A DNA stretch of 40,856 nt, from NCBI RefSeq assembly GCF_013366805.1, contig NZ_WQMO01000010.1, positions 1 through 40,856 on the forward strand. The letters are read 5' to 3'. The position numbers were made by a program, and so were the translations under genes. The stretch is from Wolbachia endosymbiont of Litomosoides brasiliensis. GTDB lineage: Bacteria > Pseudomonadota > Alphaproteobacteria > Rickettsiales > Anaplasmataceae. The notes under the pieces are model-generated. The model was not told the origin of the DNA and did not search any database. It saw only the letters and a list, made by a program, of their open reading frames with translations. Position 1 is the stretch's first letter. The number at the start of each line of letters is the position of its first letter. This document shows positions 27,320 to 36,549 of this stretch, piece after piece.

Positions 27320-28412
27320 ATGCTAATTTTCACTGTATAAGGAACGGATAGACAAAAGTGGAAAAGGGACCATGCTGAAGTAGGTAAAATAGTAAGGTTT
27401 AAATGACGTTGAAATCAAAATTGTTGAATGAAGAAGTCGTGGAATCAGTAGAAGAAATACTGAAGGCAGTGTGAAATAGTGCATATGTTGCAAAAAGACT
27501 AAATGCTGTAATTGCAGTGAAAAAGCACAGTATAACAGGACGTAGTAAAAATATGTTGCATTTTAATAACAGCACTAACTGTATGAATAAAGCACTTAAA
27601 ATTTGGAAGAGAAAAAACGTTTGCTCCCTCTCAATGTTGTGGGAAAACTAGATTAAATCAGAGTTAATTTGAACAAGTTGAAGTATAGATACAAGAAAAC
27701 CCCAATATTACTATTAAGAAATGAGATAAGAATTCAGGAAAAACTTGGCTTGAATGTCATCAAATTCACAGTATATCGTAATATGCAAAAATGAAATTTT
27801 CGTATATTACGTCAAGACCAACTCACAATAAATAAGACAAAGGTAGGCAGAAAGAGTTTTAAAAAACTTAATGAGGCTGTTGATAAGTGTCCTGAACAAA
27901 GAGTTATTCATCTTTGATGAATTGCGGTTTAGCACACATTCGAAAGTTGAATGCGGTGGTTTTAAGGGGGTGTTCAGGTTAAAGTGAAATTTTAAGTAGA
28001 TAAAATTTTTATCTCTACAGTACAGTTAATTCTAGAAATGGAGAGAATTCTAGCTTGTGTGCACCGAATGTAAACACTGATTGTATGAGTGTCTTTCTTG
28101 AACAAGTGTTGCAATATTTAAGAACACGGGAAGCCTTTCTTATCATGGATTGTGCTAATTGACATAAGTCAAAAAATTTGAAAGTGCCTAAGAATATCGA
28201 GGTTATATACCTACCGCTATGCTTATCTAGGCTCAATCCTGTTGGGAGACTTTGGTTGTATATAAAACAGAACATTTTGCGTAATAAAGTCTACAATATA
28301 ATTACTTTACTTGAGAGCACTTTGTGCAAATTTATTATCTCTCTTTCTCACGACGCAATTAAACAATTTTGCAATGTCGCTTATTTGACTCACTAACAAT
28401 GAGATTGGTATA
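27320..28412 (+). mobile_element. IS630-like element copy G, near full length, dead
   Basis: Plus-strand copy from atgctaattttcactgtata to ctaacaatgagattggtata. Recognisable pieces are YVAKRLNAVIAVKKHSI, LFIFDELRFSTHSKV (first Asp region), NTDCMSVFLEQVLQYLRTRE, LIMDCAN (second Asp) and NPVGRLWLYIKQNILRNKVY. The catalytic Glu of the NPVERLW motif is changed to Gly, which alone would kill the enzyme, and many frameshifts are present. It separates the two lpd genes. Confidence 0.85.
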
Positions 28413-28861
28413 GGCTATAATATTTAAGAAATTTGCTGAATAGAGAAAAAGGAAAGAAAATCCACGTAGTAGCTAGTTACTAGCTCTTTATTTTAAAAAT
28501 TTGACGTTAAGTGATGTCTTGAACGCTTTATGAAGCGCGTTTCAGTTTGCATAAGTGAAAACCTAAAATTTTATAAAGACATGCGGTGCACGTAATGTAG
28601 AAAATTGAACAATAGTACACCAAGTACAAGATCTTCTTTTCATTTTTATTTGCATAGAGATAGGGAAGTTAAATAAAATAGCCTAATTCTAGGGCAAGGA
28701 AAACGGCAAAGCTTGTCAAGTAGTTTTTTAGTCCTATTTCTGTGGCTAAAAAGATCTAAAAGATCTAGATGTTAGTTTTAGCTATTTGGGTGCAAGAAAT
28801 AAGGCCATTGATTGCATGGGTTCCATCTGTTATATATAGCCTTTTGAATACAAGGAAACTG
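28413..28861. other. 449-base gap before the second lpd gene
   Basis: No gene supported. Notable points: a perfect 15-base palindrome agctagttactagct at 28471-28485 followed by a T-rich stretch, and a less AT-rich segment at about 28510-28600 containing gaagcgcgtttcagtttgc. Near the end, aaaagatct is repeated directly (28750-28767). A frame open from 28769 into the lpd gene is probably not translated, because the lpd start at 28862 has a good ribosome site. Confidence 0.4.
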
Positions 28862-30247
28862 ATGAGTGAGTATGATATTGTAGTTGTAGGTAGCGGTCCT
28901 GGTGGTTTTATAGCAGCAATTAGGGCAGCGCAGCTTGGGTTTAAAGCTGCGATTATTGAAAAGGAAGAAAATTTAGGTGGTGTATGTTTAAATTGGGGGT
29001 GTATACCAACAAAATCTCTACTGAGAGCGTCTGAGATCTATAGACTTATAAAGAGATCAGAGGAATTTGGTATAAAAGTAAAGGATGTGAGCTTTGATAT
29101 ACAATCGATAGTAAGATGCTCAAGGAACATTGTTGGTAAATTGTCAAGTGGCGTTGCATATTTGATGAAAAAAAATGGTATCAGAGTCTACCAAGGTTTT
29201 AGTAAGCTTGCAGGTAACCTTACTATAAAAGTTTCTAGTGATAAGGAGGAACAAGAAGTTTCTTCTAAACATATTATTTTAGCAACAGGTGTGAGAGCGC
29301 GGAATCTGCCTGGAATAGAAGCAGATGGAGATTTGGTATGGAATGCACAACATGCTATGACCCAGGATAGATTGCCAAAATCGCTGCTAATCATAGGATC
29401 TGGTGCAATAGGAATAGAATTTGCGAGTTTTTATAGTACTTTGGGGGTTGATGTAACGGTTATAGAGGTAAAAAAAGCTATTTTGCCGCTGGAGGATAAA
29501 GATATTTCAAATTTAGCACAAGAGATATTTACAAGACAGGGAATAAAAATATATACGAACAATAGTGTAAAAGCCTTTACTAAAGGTAAGGACTCTATTA
29601 AAGTACAACTGAGCAGTGGTGAGAGAAGAGAGTTTGACAGGGTAATTATTGCAGTTGGTGTTCAAGCAAGCACTGAAAATATAGGTTTAGAAAATACAAA
29701 AATTAAATTAAGCGCTTCTGGTTTTATTGAAACAAATGAATGGTATGAAACTGATGAATCTAACGTGTATGCAGTAGGTGATGTAGCTGGTCCGCCGTGT
29801 TTAGCGCATAAAGCAAGCCACGAGGCCATGATCTGCATTGAAAAAATTGCTGGTAAAAATGTTCATGCGTTAAAAAAAGAATGCATACCAAGTTGCACTT
29901 ACTCTCATCCGCAAATAGCAAGTGTTGGCCTTACTGAAGAACAGGCAATAAAGGATGGGTATGATATAAAGATAGGAAAGTTTCATTCCAACTTTAATGG
30001 TAAATCTATTACGCTCGGTGAAACCGAAGGGTTGGTAAAGGTAATTATGGATAAAAGAACAGGTGAGCTTCTTGGAGCTCACATGATAGGAGCAGAAGTA
30101 ACAGAGTTAATTAGCAATTTTGTTCTTGCAAAGCAGCTGGAAGGAACAGACTGTGACATCAAGTCTGCAATCTTTCCTCATCCAACTATTTCAGAGATGA
30201 TACACGAATCAGTACTTGCTGCAGATGATGAGTCGTTAAATAGTTGA
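28862..30247 (+). CDS. lpd: Dihydrolipoyl dehydrogenase (E3), second paralogue
   Basis: A 461-residue E3 subunit from the ATG at 28862, which has AAGGA five bases upstream. Motifs: VVGSGPGGFIAAIRAAQLG (FAD), GGVCLNWGCIPTKSLLRASE (redox disulfide), LIIGSGAIGIEFASFYSTLG (NAD), VYAVGDVAGPPCLAHKASHE, and IFPHPTISEMIHES with the catalytic His-Glu. The CLNWGCIPTKSLL form is typical of the pyruvate dehydrogenase E3 of alphaproteobacteria, so this copy probably serves that complex; that is inference. It differs from the first paralogue over much of its length, so the two are old duplicates, not a recent tandem copy. Confidence 0.94.
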   Translation: MSEYDIVVVGSGPGGFIAAIRAAQLGFKAAIIEKEENLGGVCLNWGCIPTKSLLRASEIYRLIKRSEEFGIKVKDVSFDIQSIVRCSRNIVGKLSSGVAYLMKKNGIRVYQGFSKLAGNLTIKVSSDKEEQEVSSKHIILATGVRARNLPGIEADGDLVWNAQHAMTQDRLPKSLLIIGSGAIGIEFASFYSTLGVDVTVIEVKKAILPLEDKDISNLAQEIFTRQGIKIYTNNSVKAFTKGKDSIKVQLSSGERREFDRVIIAVGVQASTENIGLENTKIKLSASGFIETNEWYETDESNVYAVGDVAGPPCLAHKASHEAMICIEKIAGKNVHALKKECIPSCTYSHPQIASVGLTEEQAIKDGYDIKIGKFHSNFNGKSITLGETEGLVKVIMDKRTGELLGAHMIGAEVTELISNFVLAKQLEGTDCDIKSAIFPHPTISEMIHESVLAADDESLNS

Positions 30248-30424
30248 ATTAACATTTCGTTGTTTTAGACTATCAATATCTTGAATAGTGGCTTGATTTG
30301 ACGCTTTAATTCCAACAGATTGATGCCAGATCAGATTTTTTATACCTTCTTTCAACCTTGCAGCTGCTTCTTTCACTTCATGTTTTTTCTCTGGTTTAAG
30401 GTCTTCTAATTTTTTTTGCTATCT
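30240..30424 (-). pseudogene. C-terminal remnant of an unknown gene cut by IS copy H
   Basis: The minus strand is open for about 60 codons directly after the IS end: QKKLEDLKPEKKHEVKEAAA, then RLKEGIKNLIWHQSVGIKAS, then NQATIQDIDSLKQRNVNSTI and stop, overlapping the last bases of the lpd gene. It is lysine- and glutamate-rich and helical. No upstream part is found beyond copy H. I do not recognise the family. Confidence 0.45.
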
Positions 30425-31515
30425 AATACTAATTCTCATTGTTAAATGGATCAAATAAGTGACATTGCAGGGTTGCTTGGTCGCAAAGTGAGGAAGAGAG
30501 GTAATGAATTTGCATAAAGCGCTCTCAAGCAAAGCACTGTATTATAGACTTTATTACGCAAAGTTTTCTGTTTTATATATAACTAAAGTCTCTCAATGAG
30601 ATTGAACTTGGGTGAGCATGGTAGTAAGTATATAATCTCGATATTTTTGGTACCTTTAAATTTTTAACTTATGCTAGCTGGCACAATTCATGATAAAAAA
30701 GGCTTATCGTGTTCTTAGATATTACGACTCTTGTTTAAGAAATATATTCATATAATCAGTGTTGACATTCTGTGCAAATAAGCTAGGGTTATCTTCATTT
30801 CTAAGGTTAACACACTGTAGAGCTAGAAATTTTATCTATCTAATTTTACTTTAACCCGTGTTCTAACACTTTTTTTAAATCATCCATGTCTAGCTTTTGA
30901 ATGTATGCCAAACCGTGATTTATTAAAGAAAAATGACTCTTGTTTAGGATGCTTGCCAATAGTTTTATTGAGTTTTTTTAAACTCTTCTTGTCTACCTTT
31001 GTCTTGTTCATTGCGAATTGGTCTTGGCATAATATACGAAAACTTCATTTTTTGCATATTATTGTGGACTTACTGACATTCAAGCCAAGTTTTTCCTGGA
31101 TTCTTGTTCTTATTTTTTAAATAGCAATGTTATGTTTTTCTTGTATTTATACTTCAACTTATTTAAGTTGACTCTGATTCAATCTAATTTTTCTGCGACA
31201 TTGATGAGGTAAACAATTTTTCTTCTCTTCAAATTCTAGGTGCTTTATCTGTGCAGTTGGTGCTGTTCTTGGAATGCAGCATGTTTTTGCTATGTGTGTT
31301 TTATACTGTGTTTTTTGCTGCAATTACAGCATTTAGTTTTTTTGCAACATATGCGTTATTTCGCACTTCCTTCAGCGTTTCTTTTGTTGATTTCACAATT
31401 TTTTATCCAATAGTTTTGATTTCAATATCATTTAAACCTTGCTATTTTACTTACTTCAATATGGCTTCTTTTCTATTTTTGTCTATCCTTTGCTTGTGCA
31501 GTGGGAATTTGTATC
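30425..31515 (-). mobile_element. IS630-like element copy H, near full length, dead
   Basis: Minus-strand copy with the left end atactaattctcattgtta and right end cagtgggaatttgtat. Minus-strand pieces show the same transposase text as the other copies (the NTDCM...EQ segment and NAVIAAK region), split across frames. Open frames on the plus strand, at 30905-31120 and 31251-31520, are antisense. It sits about 65 bases upstream of murG, so murG's promoter must be inside the short gap or within the IS end. Confidence 0.83.
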
Positions 31516-31581
31516 AATAAGATTCTGTGTGCAAATTATTAAATAATAGTTGATAATCTAACATCATTTTGTTATTCACAG

Positions 31582-32616
31582 ATGGATATTATTATTCTAG
31601 CAACAGGTGGTACAGGAGGGCACATTTTTCCAGCTATAACCTTAGCGAAAGCAGTAAAAAGGCGAGGGTACGATAGCATATTATTTACTGATAGAAAAAC
31701 AGATAAAAATGTTGACGTGAAGAGCTATACCCTGCCACTAAGCAAACCGAGCGGCAATAAGTTTAGTTTTTTTTTCTTGTTGATGTATAGCTGTGTGTTA
31801 GCATTGTATCAAATAAGAAAGTTAAAACCAAAACTGGTCATTGGTTTTGGTAGCTATGCTTCTTTTCCAACTCTTTTTGCAGCAAGGGTTCTTTCTATAC
31901 CTATAATTTTACATGAACAAAATACAGTTTTAGGGAGAGTAAATAAATTCTTTTTCAATAGTGCAGAATTAATTGCAACTAGCTTCTCAGAAACTAAGTG
32001 TGCAAAGGGCAATAAGTGTGTTTTTATAGGAAATTTTATTGATATAAAAGCAAAGAGTCACTCTGGCACTGAGGGAGTTCTAACCTTATTAATCATAGCA
32101 GGTAGCCAAGGTGCAAATTTTTTTGACGATGTAGTAAGTAGCGTAATTTGTAACTTACCTATTGAAATGAAAAAGAAGATTAGAGTAGTGCAGCAATGCA
32201 CGAAGAAAAATATGAATAAGATATGGGACTTATACAAAAGAGGAAAGGTTAGTTGTGAGTTGAGTGAATTTTTTGATGATATGAGAAGTAGATTAACTGA
32301 TGCTCATTTGGTAATTAGCAGGGCAGGTGCAACTTCAATAGCAGAGATTACTCTTGCTAGGCGCCCTGCTATATATATTCCTTATCCTTGCTCAAAGGAT
32401 GATCATCAATTTTATAACGCGAAATGCATTAAAGATTCGGGGGCAGCTGTAGTAGTTGAGCAGAATAGTGAGGCGAAAGAGAATCTAGCGAAGTTGTTGG
32501 TTAATCTATTAAGTGATTCTCAAAAACTACGTGATATGGCTAATAATACTAAGAAAGTAAGGATAAAGAATGGGGTTGCTGACTTTATTAAAATAGTAAT
32601 TCATAAACTTGGTTGA
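31582..32616 (+). CDS. murG: UDP-GlcNAc:lipid I N-acetylglucosaminyltransferase MurG
   Basis: Adds GlcNAc to lipid I to make lipid II at the inner face of the cytoplasmic membrane. The 344 residues have the GT-B plan: ATGGTGGHIFPAITLAKAVK at the N-terminus, VIGFGSYASFPTLFAA, ILHEQNTVLGRVNKFFFN, the central IIAGSQGANFFDDVVSSVI, and the donor-binding VISRAGATSIAEITLARRPA and PYPCSKDDHQFYNAK. It is convergent with gshB (16-base overlap of the ends) and lies downstream of IS copy H. It belongs with ddl, dapE and ftsQ in the retained precursor pathway. Confidence 0.94.
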   Translation: MDIIILATGGTGGHIFPAITLAKAVKRRGYDSILFTDRKTDKNVDVKSYTLPLSKPSGNKFSFFFLLMYSCVLALYQIRKLKPKLVIGFGSYASFPTLFAARVLSIPIILHEQNTVLGRVNKFFFNSAELIATSFSETKCAKGNKCVFIGNFIDIKAKSHSGTEGVLTLLIIAGSQGANFFDDVVSSVICNLPIEMKKKIRVVQQCTKKNMNKIWDLYKRGKVSCELSEFFDDMRSRLTDAHLVISRAGATSIAEITLARRPAIYIPYPCSKDDHQFYNAKCIKDSGAAVVVEQNSEAKENLAKLLVNLLSDSQKLRDMANNTKKVRIKNGVADFIKIVIHKLG

Positions 32617-33536
32617 CGAATATGGTTGCTGGCTTTTTCTTCAAATACATCCCATAGGTCTTTTTCTAGTGATATATTATATAATTTATTAATGTAAACT
32701 ACCCCTGTGGGTGAAGTTGTGTTAATTTCGAGAAGAAAGTCATCTACAATATCAATACCAACAAATATTAGCCCTCTTTTCTTTAGTTCGGGACCAATTT
32801 TGTTACATATTTCGTTGTCTCTACCGCTCATTTCAGCTGGTTCAAAGCTTGCTCCAAGTCGCAAGTTTGTTCTGATTTCTCCACTAATTCTTGGAACTCG
32901 TTTCATTGCTCCAATTAGTTGACCATCCATCAACAATATTCTTTTATCTTTATCTAAGTTTTTACAAAATGCTTGTGCAATTACGGGGCATTCATATTTT
33001 GCGATCATGAGTTCCACTACTACTTGAATGCTGTTCGCATTTTGTATTCTTATTACATCGGTTCCTCCATAGCTGTACAATGGCTTCAGAATAACATCTC
33101 TGTAATTATGGTAAAAATCTCTGATCATTGATATATTTTCAGTAATCAAAGTTGGAGGAATTAGTTCCGGAAATAATGAAGTTATCAATTTTTCAGGACA
33201 ATTTCTCATTTCTGTTGGATTGTTAATTACCAATGCTCTAGTTTTTTCTAAAATATAGGTGGTTGTAATGTAACGCATATTAAAAGGCGGGTCCTGTCTG
33301 ATAAATATGATATCCATTTCATTCAAGTTAATTGCCACATTTTCTTTAGAGGTAAAACTGCAATCGTCAACATTGACTTTCTGAGCAAGGGCAATTGGCT
33401 GATTTAACTTTAGTGCTAAATTGCTGGGGGAATAGGTGAAAACTTTGTGCTTTCTTCTTTGCGCTTCTTTTATTAATGCAAATGTAGTATCAGTTTCAAA
33501 GTTTATATTTTCATCCATTTGAAAAGCTACTCTCAT
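32601..33536 (-). CDS. gshB: Glutathione synthetase
   Basis: ATP-grasp enzyme that joins gamma-glutamylcysteine and glycine to make glutathione. The 311 residues from the ATG at 33536 begin MRVAFQMDENINFETDTTFA, matching the GshB opening (xxMDPIxxINxxxDSxxA). They include IIFIRQDPPFNMRYITTTYI, VINNPTEMRNCPEKL, DVILKPLYSYGGTDVIRI, GEIRTNLRLGASFEP and KRGLIFVGIDIVDDFLLEIN followed by TTSPTG. The frame is open for 31 more residues upstream, into the BON gene, but those do not resemble the family. No gshA is in the window. The BON lipoprotein gene ends 58 bases upstream on the same strand. Confidence 0.93.
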   Translation of the reverse strand: MRVAFQMDENINFETDTTFALIKEAQRRKHKVFTYSPSNLALKLNQPIALAQKVNVDDCSFTSKENVAINLNEMDIIFIRQDPPFNMRYITTTYILEKTRALVINNPTEMRNCPEKLITSLFPELIPPTLITENISMIRDFYHNYRDVILKPLYSYGGTDVIRIQNANSIQVVVELMIAKYECPVIAQAFCKNLDKDKRILLMDGQLIGAMKRVPRISGEIRTNLRLGASFEPAEMSGRDNEICNKIGPELKKRGLIFVGIDIVDDFLLEINTTSPTGVVYINKLYNISLEKDLWDVFEEKASNHIRQPSL

Positions 33537-33594
33537 TTGTATATTACTTTTAACATAAAAAATACTATCAGAGACTAAGTTTTGAAGAAGTCCG

Positions 33595-34185
33595 TTAATG
33601 ACGTAACTTGCTATGTCTGTATCGCACATAGCTTACAACTTGTTTTACTCCCTTTACCTTTCTTGCAATTGCTGTTACGGCTTTTAATTCTGTTTTATTT
33701 TGGGCTATACCCATCAAGTAAACAACTCCGTCAGCCGTATTGATGCTATAGTTAATTGATTTGATGTTTCTTTTTCCAAGGAGTCTTGTTCTTATTTCTG
33801 CCGTTATCATGCTATCCATAGTGGTATCAAGCATGGAAGTGGCTTGAATTGGTGTTACTCTTATCTCATTTATCACTTCTTTAACTTCTTTTTGCTGCCA
33901 AGCTATTTTTTCTGCTGTGAGTTGTTTCTCAGGAGTGTCAACGTTTCCAATAAGCAATATTCTTCCTTCGCTTACTTTAACCTTGATAGATGAAAATAGC
34001 CCATGTTTTAAGAGTTCCTTATTGATTCTAATAGCCATGGTTGTGTCATCAACGATGTTTCCCAGAGATTTATCTTGCATTGTTATTGCTGTTGCTGTGG
34101 CTACTACACCACCTATTATAAGGGTTGTACAGCCACTCTGTGTGATCAGAAAAATTGCAAGTGATAAACTTATTATTAATCTCAT
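33595..34185 (-). CDS. BON-domain lipoprotein, DolP/YraP-like
   Basis: A 196-residue envelope protein. The N-terminus MRLIISLSLAIFLITQSGC is a lipoprotein signal with the modified Cys at 19, followed by TTLIIGGVVATATAITMQDK as in DolP. Two BON domains follow: residues about 45-112 (IVDDTTMAIRINKELLKHGL, then GRILLIGNVDTPEKQLTAEK) and about 120-190 (DSMITAEIRTRLLGKRNIKS, then GVVYLMGIAQNKTELKAVTA, VKGVKQVVSYV). DolP binds anionic phospholipids and supports outer-membrane integrity and the Bam machine in enterobacteria; a like role here is inference. The Gln at the -3 position of the lipobox is atypical. Confidence 0.85.
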   Translation of the reverse strand: MRLIISLSLAIFLITQSGCTTLIIGGVVATATAITMQDKSLGNIVDDTTMAIRINKELLKHGLFSSIKVKVSEGRILLIGNVDTPEKQLTAEKIAWQQKEVKEVINEIRVTPIQATSMLDTTMDSMITAEIRTRLLGKRNIKSINYSINTADGVVYLMGIAQNKTELKAVTAIARKVKGVKQVVSYVRYRHSKLRH

Positions 34186-34278
34186 TATTCGTTTTTAGAA
34201 TTTAGAGCCCTCATTAAGAAATGTTAATAACCTTTTCTGATTGTGTAAATACCATAAATTTAAGTAAGGCTTTAAATC

Positions 34279-34306
34279 TTGAGTATTTTATAATGTACAC
34301 TATAAT
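34279..34306 (+). promoter_or_regulatory. Promoter of tRNA-Leu
   Basis: TTGAGT at 34279-34284 and a perfect TATAAT at 34301-34306 with a 16-base spacer, ending 19 bases before the tRNA. Confidence 0.65.
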
Positions 34307-34325
34307 AGGATGCTGAAGATTTTTT

Positions 34326-34407
34326 GCGGATATGGCGGAATTGGTAGACGTGCCAGGTTTAGGTCCTGGTGAGCTTGCTCGTGGGGGTTCAAGTCCCTCT
34401 ATCCGCA
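34326..34407 (+). tRNA. tRNA-Leu (anticodon UAG)
   Basis: Class II tRNA of 82 bases. The acceptor stem gcggata pairs with tatccgc, and the D-arm contains ggcggaattggtagac. The anticodon stem ccagg/cctgg closes the loop tttaggt, giving anticodon TAG. A long variable arm (gagcttgctc) is followed by the T-arm ggggttcaagtccct. CCA is not encoded. A strong promoter lies just upstream. Confidence 0.95.
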
Positions 34408-34493
34408 CTTAAAATCATTTAACTTGGGTTTTAAGAGAAACTCCTAATCACTAGATGTACTTATAGTTGTGTGAAAAAACCTGTTCTTAAAGA

Positions 34494-34521
34494 TTGTATT
34501 TAACTTAAATTCTGATAGAAT
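34494..34521 (+). promoter_or_regulatory. Possible promoter of the tig-clpP-clpX-lon operon
   Basis: TTGTAT at 34494-34499 and TAGAAT at 34516-34521, 16 bases apart and 43 bases before tig. Four of six and five of six consensus positions match. I see no sigma-32-like heat-shock sequence. Confidence 0.4.
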
Positions 34522-34564
34522 AACTCTGTTAGATATAAATTAAAATGTTGATAAATGAATTGTA

Positions 34565-35911
34565 ATGTCTAGTAATGTGCCTCAAAATGCAGTCGAAGTA
34601 GATATATCAAGTAGTATATATACTTATAAGGAACTTAGTATAGATAAACTAAAGCATGAGTATGAAATCACGATTGGTGGCGATTGTATAGAACGAAAGG
34701 TAAACTCTAGACTACAAGAAATAGCGAGAAATGCAAAGTTACCTGGATTTAGGTCTGGAAAGATGCCCTACGGTCTTGTTGTTACAAATTATAAGAATGA
34801 AGCCTTGGAATATGTAGTGAGTAGTACGATTGACTATTGCTCAAGTGATTTAATGAAAAAAATTGAAGTCAAGTCTCACATTTGTCCTAAGGTTAATATT
34901 GTATCATTACCAAATCTAAACGGAAAGGGGAAAAAGAGCAATTTTGTGTATAAACTGTCTTTTGAATCGATGCCGGAAGTACCGGTAATAGATCTTGATA
35001 AGATAAATTTGAAGAAAGTTGAAGCAAGAATTGAAGAGGGAGATATAAAAGAATTTGTTGATTCTGTAAAAACAAGATTTCCTAGCTTTGTTTCTGTTGA
35101 TGATGCTTCTTACCAGGCAAAAAATGGAGATAAATTGGTAATTGATTTTGAAGGGCGAATTAGGAATAAGATTTTTCAGGGTGGGAGTAATAAAAACTTT
35201 AAAGTTACTTTGGGATCTAGCACATTTATTGATGGTTTTGAAGATCAATTGACTGGCATGAAAAAAGGAGAAACAAAAAGTTTTAAGTTGAAATTTTCTG
35301 AGGATTATCAAGTTATTTCCCTTGCTGGACAAGAGGCTAATTTTTCTGTTCGAGTTAATGATATTCAAGTTGCTGAAGATTTTGAAGATGGTGATGAAAT
35401 GGCTAAGAAAATTGGGTTTGAAGATTATTCTTCACTAAAAAATCATGCAAAGGAAGTAATTAGTGATCAGTGCAAAAAAATGAGAGATCTCTTAATTAGG
35501 AAGGAGCTATTTGACTATTTAGGTGCTAATTATAGCTTTGATTTACCCACAGATGTAGTAAGACAGGAGCAACAGAGGGTGGGAAGGGAGTTGGGCTTTA
35601 ATGATGACTCTTGTAAGGAAGCTGAAAGGCGTGTAAAACTTGCGATGTTATTTATGAAGTTTAGTGCAGAACATAAGATATCGTTAACTCAAAATGATAT
35701 TTTAAATGTTATTATAAATCAGTATATTAGTAAAGATGTACCATTTGATAGAGTATTTAAGCATTTTAAGTCAGATAGACAGTTTCAAGAATTGGTTAGA
35801 GGGCAAGCTCTGGAGCATAAGGTTACGAATTACATAATAGAAAAAGTGAGTAAAGAAGAGCAAGTTGTTTCTGTGAAAGAGTTAAAAGAATTATTTGGTA
35901 ATAATATTTAG
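34565..35911 (+). CDS. tig: Trigger factor
   Basis: Ribosome-associated chaperone and peptidyl-prolyl isomerase that meets nascent chains at the exit tunnel. The 448 residues have the N-terminal ribosome-binding domain with the signature [14 protein letters not shown] (residues about 60-73) and an FKBP-type PPIase domain (about 190-280, [37 protein letters not shown]). The helical C-terminal chaperone arms follow ([20 protein letters not shown] and after). About 20 residues precede the usual beginning, so a later start is possible. First gene of the tig-clpP-clpX-lon run; clpP starts 11 bases after its stop. Confidence 0.94.
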   Translation: MSSNVPQNAVEVDISSSIYTYKELSIDKLKHEYEITIGGDCIERKVNSRLQEIARNAKLPGFRSGKMPYGLVVTNYKNEALEYVVSSTIDYCSSDLMKKIEVKSHICPKVNIVSLPNLNGKGKKSNFVYKLSFESMPEVPVIDLDKINLKKVEARIEEGDIKEFVDSVKTRFPSFVSVDDASYQAKNGDKLVIDFEGRIRNKIFQGGSNKNFKVTLGSSTFIDGFEDQLTGMKKGETKSFKLKFSEDYQVISLAGQEANFSVRVNDIQVAEDFEDGDEMAKKIGFEDYSSLKNHAKEVISDQCKKMRDLLIRKELFDYLGANYSFDLPTDVVRQEQQRVGRELGFNDDSCKEAERRVKLAMLFMKFSAEHKISLTQNDILNVIINQYISKDVPFDRVFKHFKSDRQFQELVRGQALEHKVTNYIIEKVSKEEQVVSVKELKELFGNNI

Positions 35912-35922
35912 TAGGGAAAGGT

Positions 35923-36549
35923 ATGACTCTTATACCAATTGTAATTGAACAAACCAGTCGTGGTGAGCGTGCTTATGACATATATTCTAGGCTAGTAAAA
36001 GAGAGGATAATTTTTGTAACTGGTCCTGTTGAAGACAACATGGCCAGTGTAATAGTAGCACAGCTTTTGTTTTTAGAATCTGAGAACCCTGATAAAGACA
36101 TTTATATGTACATTAATTCGCCAGGTGGTGTTGTAACTGCTGGTTTGTCAATCTATGATACAATGCAGTATATAAAGCCGGATGTTTCAACTTTGTGTAT
36201 AGGTCAAGCTGCATCTATGGGTTCTTTGTTACTTGCAGCTGGCACAGAAGGCAAGCGTTACTCTCTACCTCATTCAAGGATTATGATACATCAACCATCT
36301 GGTGGTTATCAGGGTCAAGCAACTGATATAGAAATACATGCTAATGAAATTTTGCGAGTTAAGAGAAAACTGAATCAGATTTATGAAAAACATACTGGAA
36401 ATTCACTAAAAAAAATTGAAGTAATGATGGAAAGAGACAAGTTCATGGATCCTGAAGAAGCGAGAAAAATTGGCTTGATTGATAGGGTAATAGCTGAGCG
36501 TAAGGATATTAAAGTCGAGAATATTAAAATTGAACAAAAGGTGAGTTAA
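35923..36549 (+). CDS. clpP: ATP-dependent Clp protease proteolytic subunit
   Basis: Serine protease that forms the double heptameric chamber fed by ClpX or ClpA. The 208 residues contain the catalytic triad Ser98 (GQAASMGS), His123 ([10 protein letters not shown]) and Asp172 ([12 protein letters not shown]), with the N-terminal [20 protein letters not shown] and the oxyanion [14 protein letters not shown]-rich ribosome site precedes the ATG. Its stop TAA shares one base with the clpX ATG (36549), so the two are translationally coupled. Confidence 0.96.
   Translation: MTLIPIVIEQTSRGERAYDIYSRLVKERIIFVTGPVEDNMASVIVAQLLFLESENPDKDIYMYINSPGGVVTAGLSIYDTMQYIKPDVSTLCIGQAASMGSLLLAAGTEGKRYSLPHSRIMIHQPSGGYQGQATDIEIHANEILRVKRKLNQIYEKHTGNSLKKIEVMMERDKFMDPEEARKIGLIDRVIAERKDIKVENIKIEQKVS

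Noticed and set aside
9907-28412. Programmed frameshifting as the reason for split transposase frames
   Set aside because: Breaks are numerous, differ from copy to copy and include deletions and a lost catalytic residue, so decay explains them better.
28769-28861. Upstream extension of the second lpd gene by 31 residues
   Set aside because: The family FAD motif begins right after the ATG at 28862, which has AAGGA at good spacing; the extension has no family likeness.
33537-33629. Upstream extension of gshB by 31 residues
   Set aside because: It overlaps the end of the BON gene, and the family opening begins at the ATG at 33536.
33917-34198. Plus-strand 93-residue hydrophobic frame
   Set aside because: It is the shadow of the BON-domain lipoprotein gene on the minus strand.
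34214-34408. Minus-strand 64-residue open frame
   Set aside because: It lies across tRNA-Leu and its promoter; the tRNA fold is clear and the frame has no ribosome site.
34916-35368. Minus-strand 150-residue open frame
   Set aside because: It is antisense to trigger factor, which has full domain support in the other direction.
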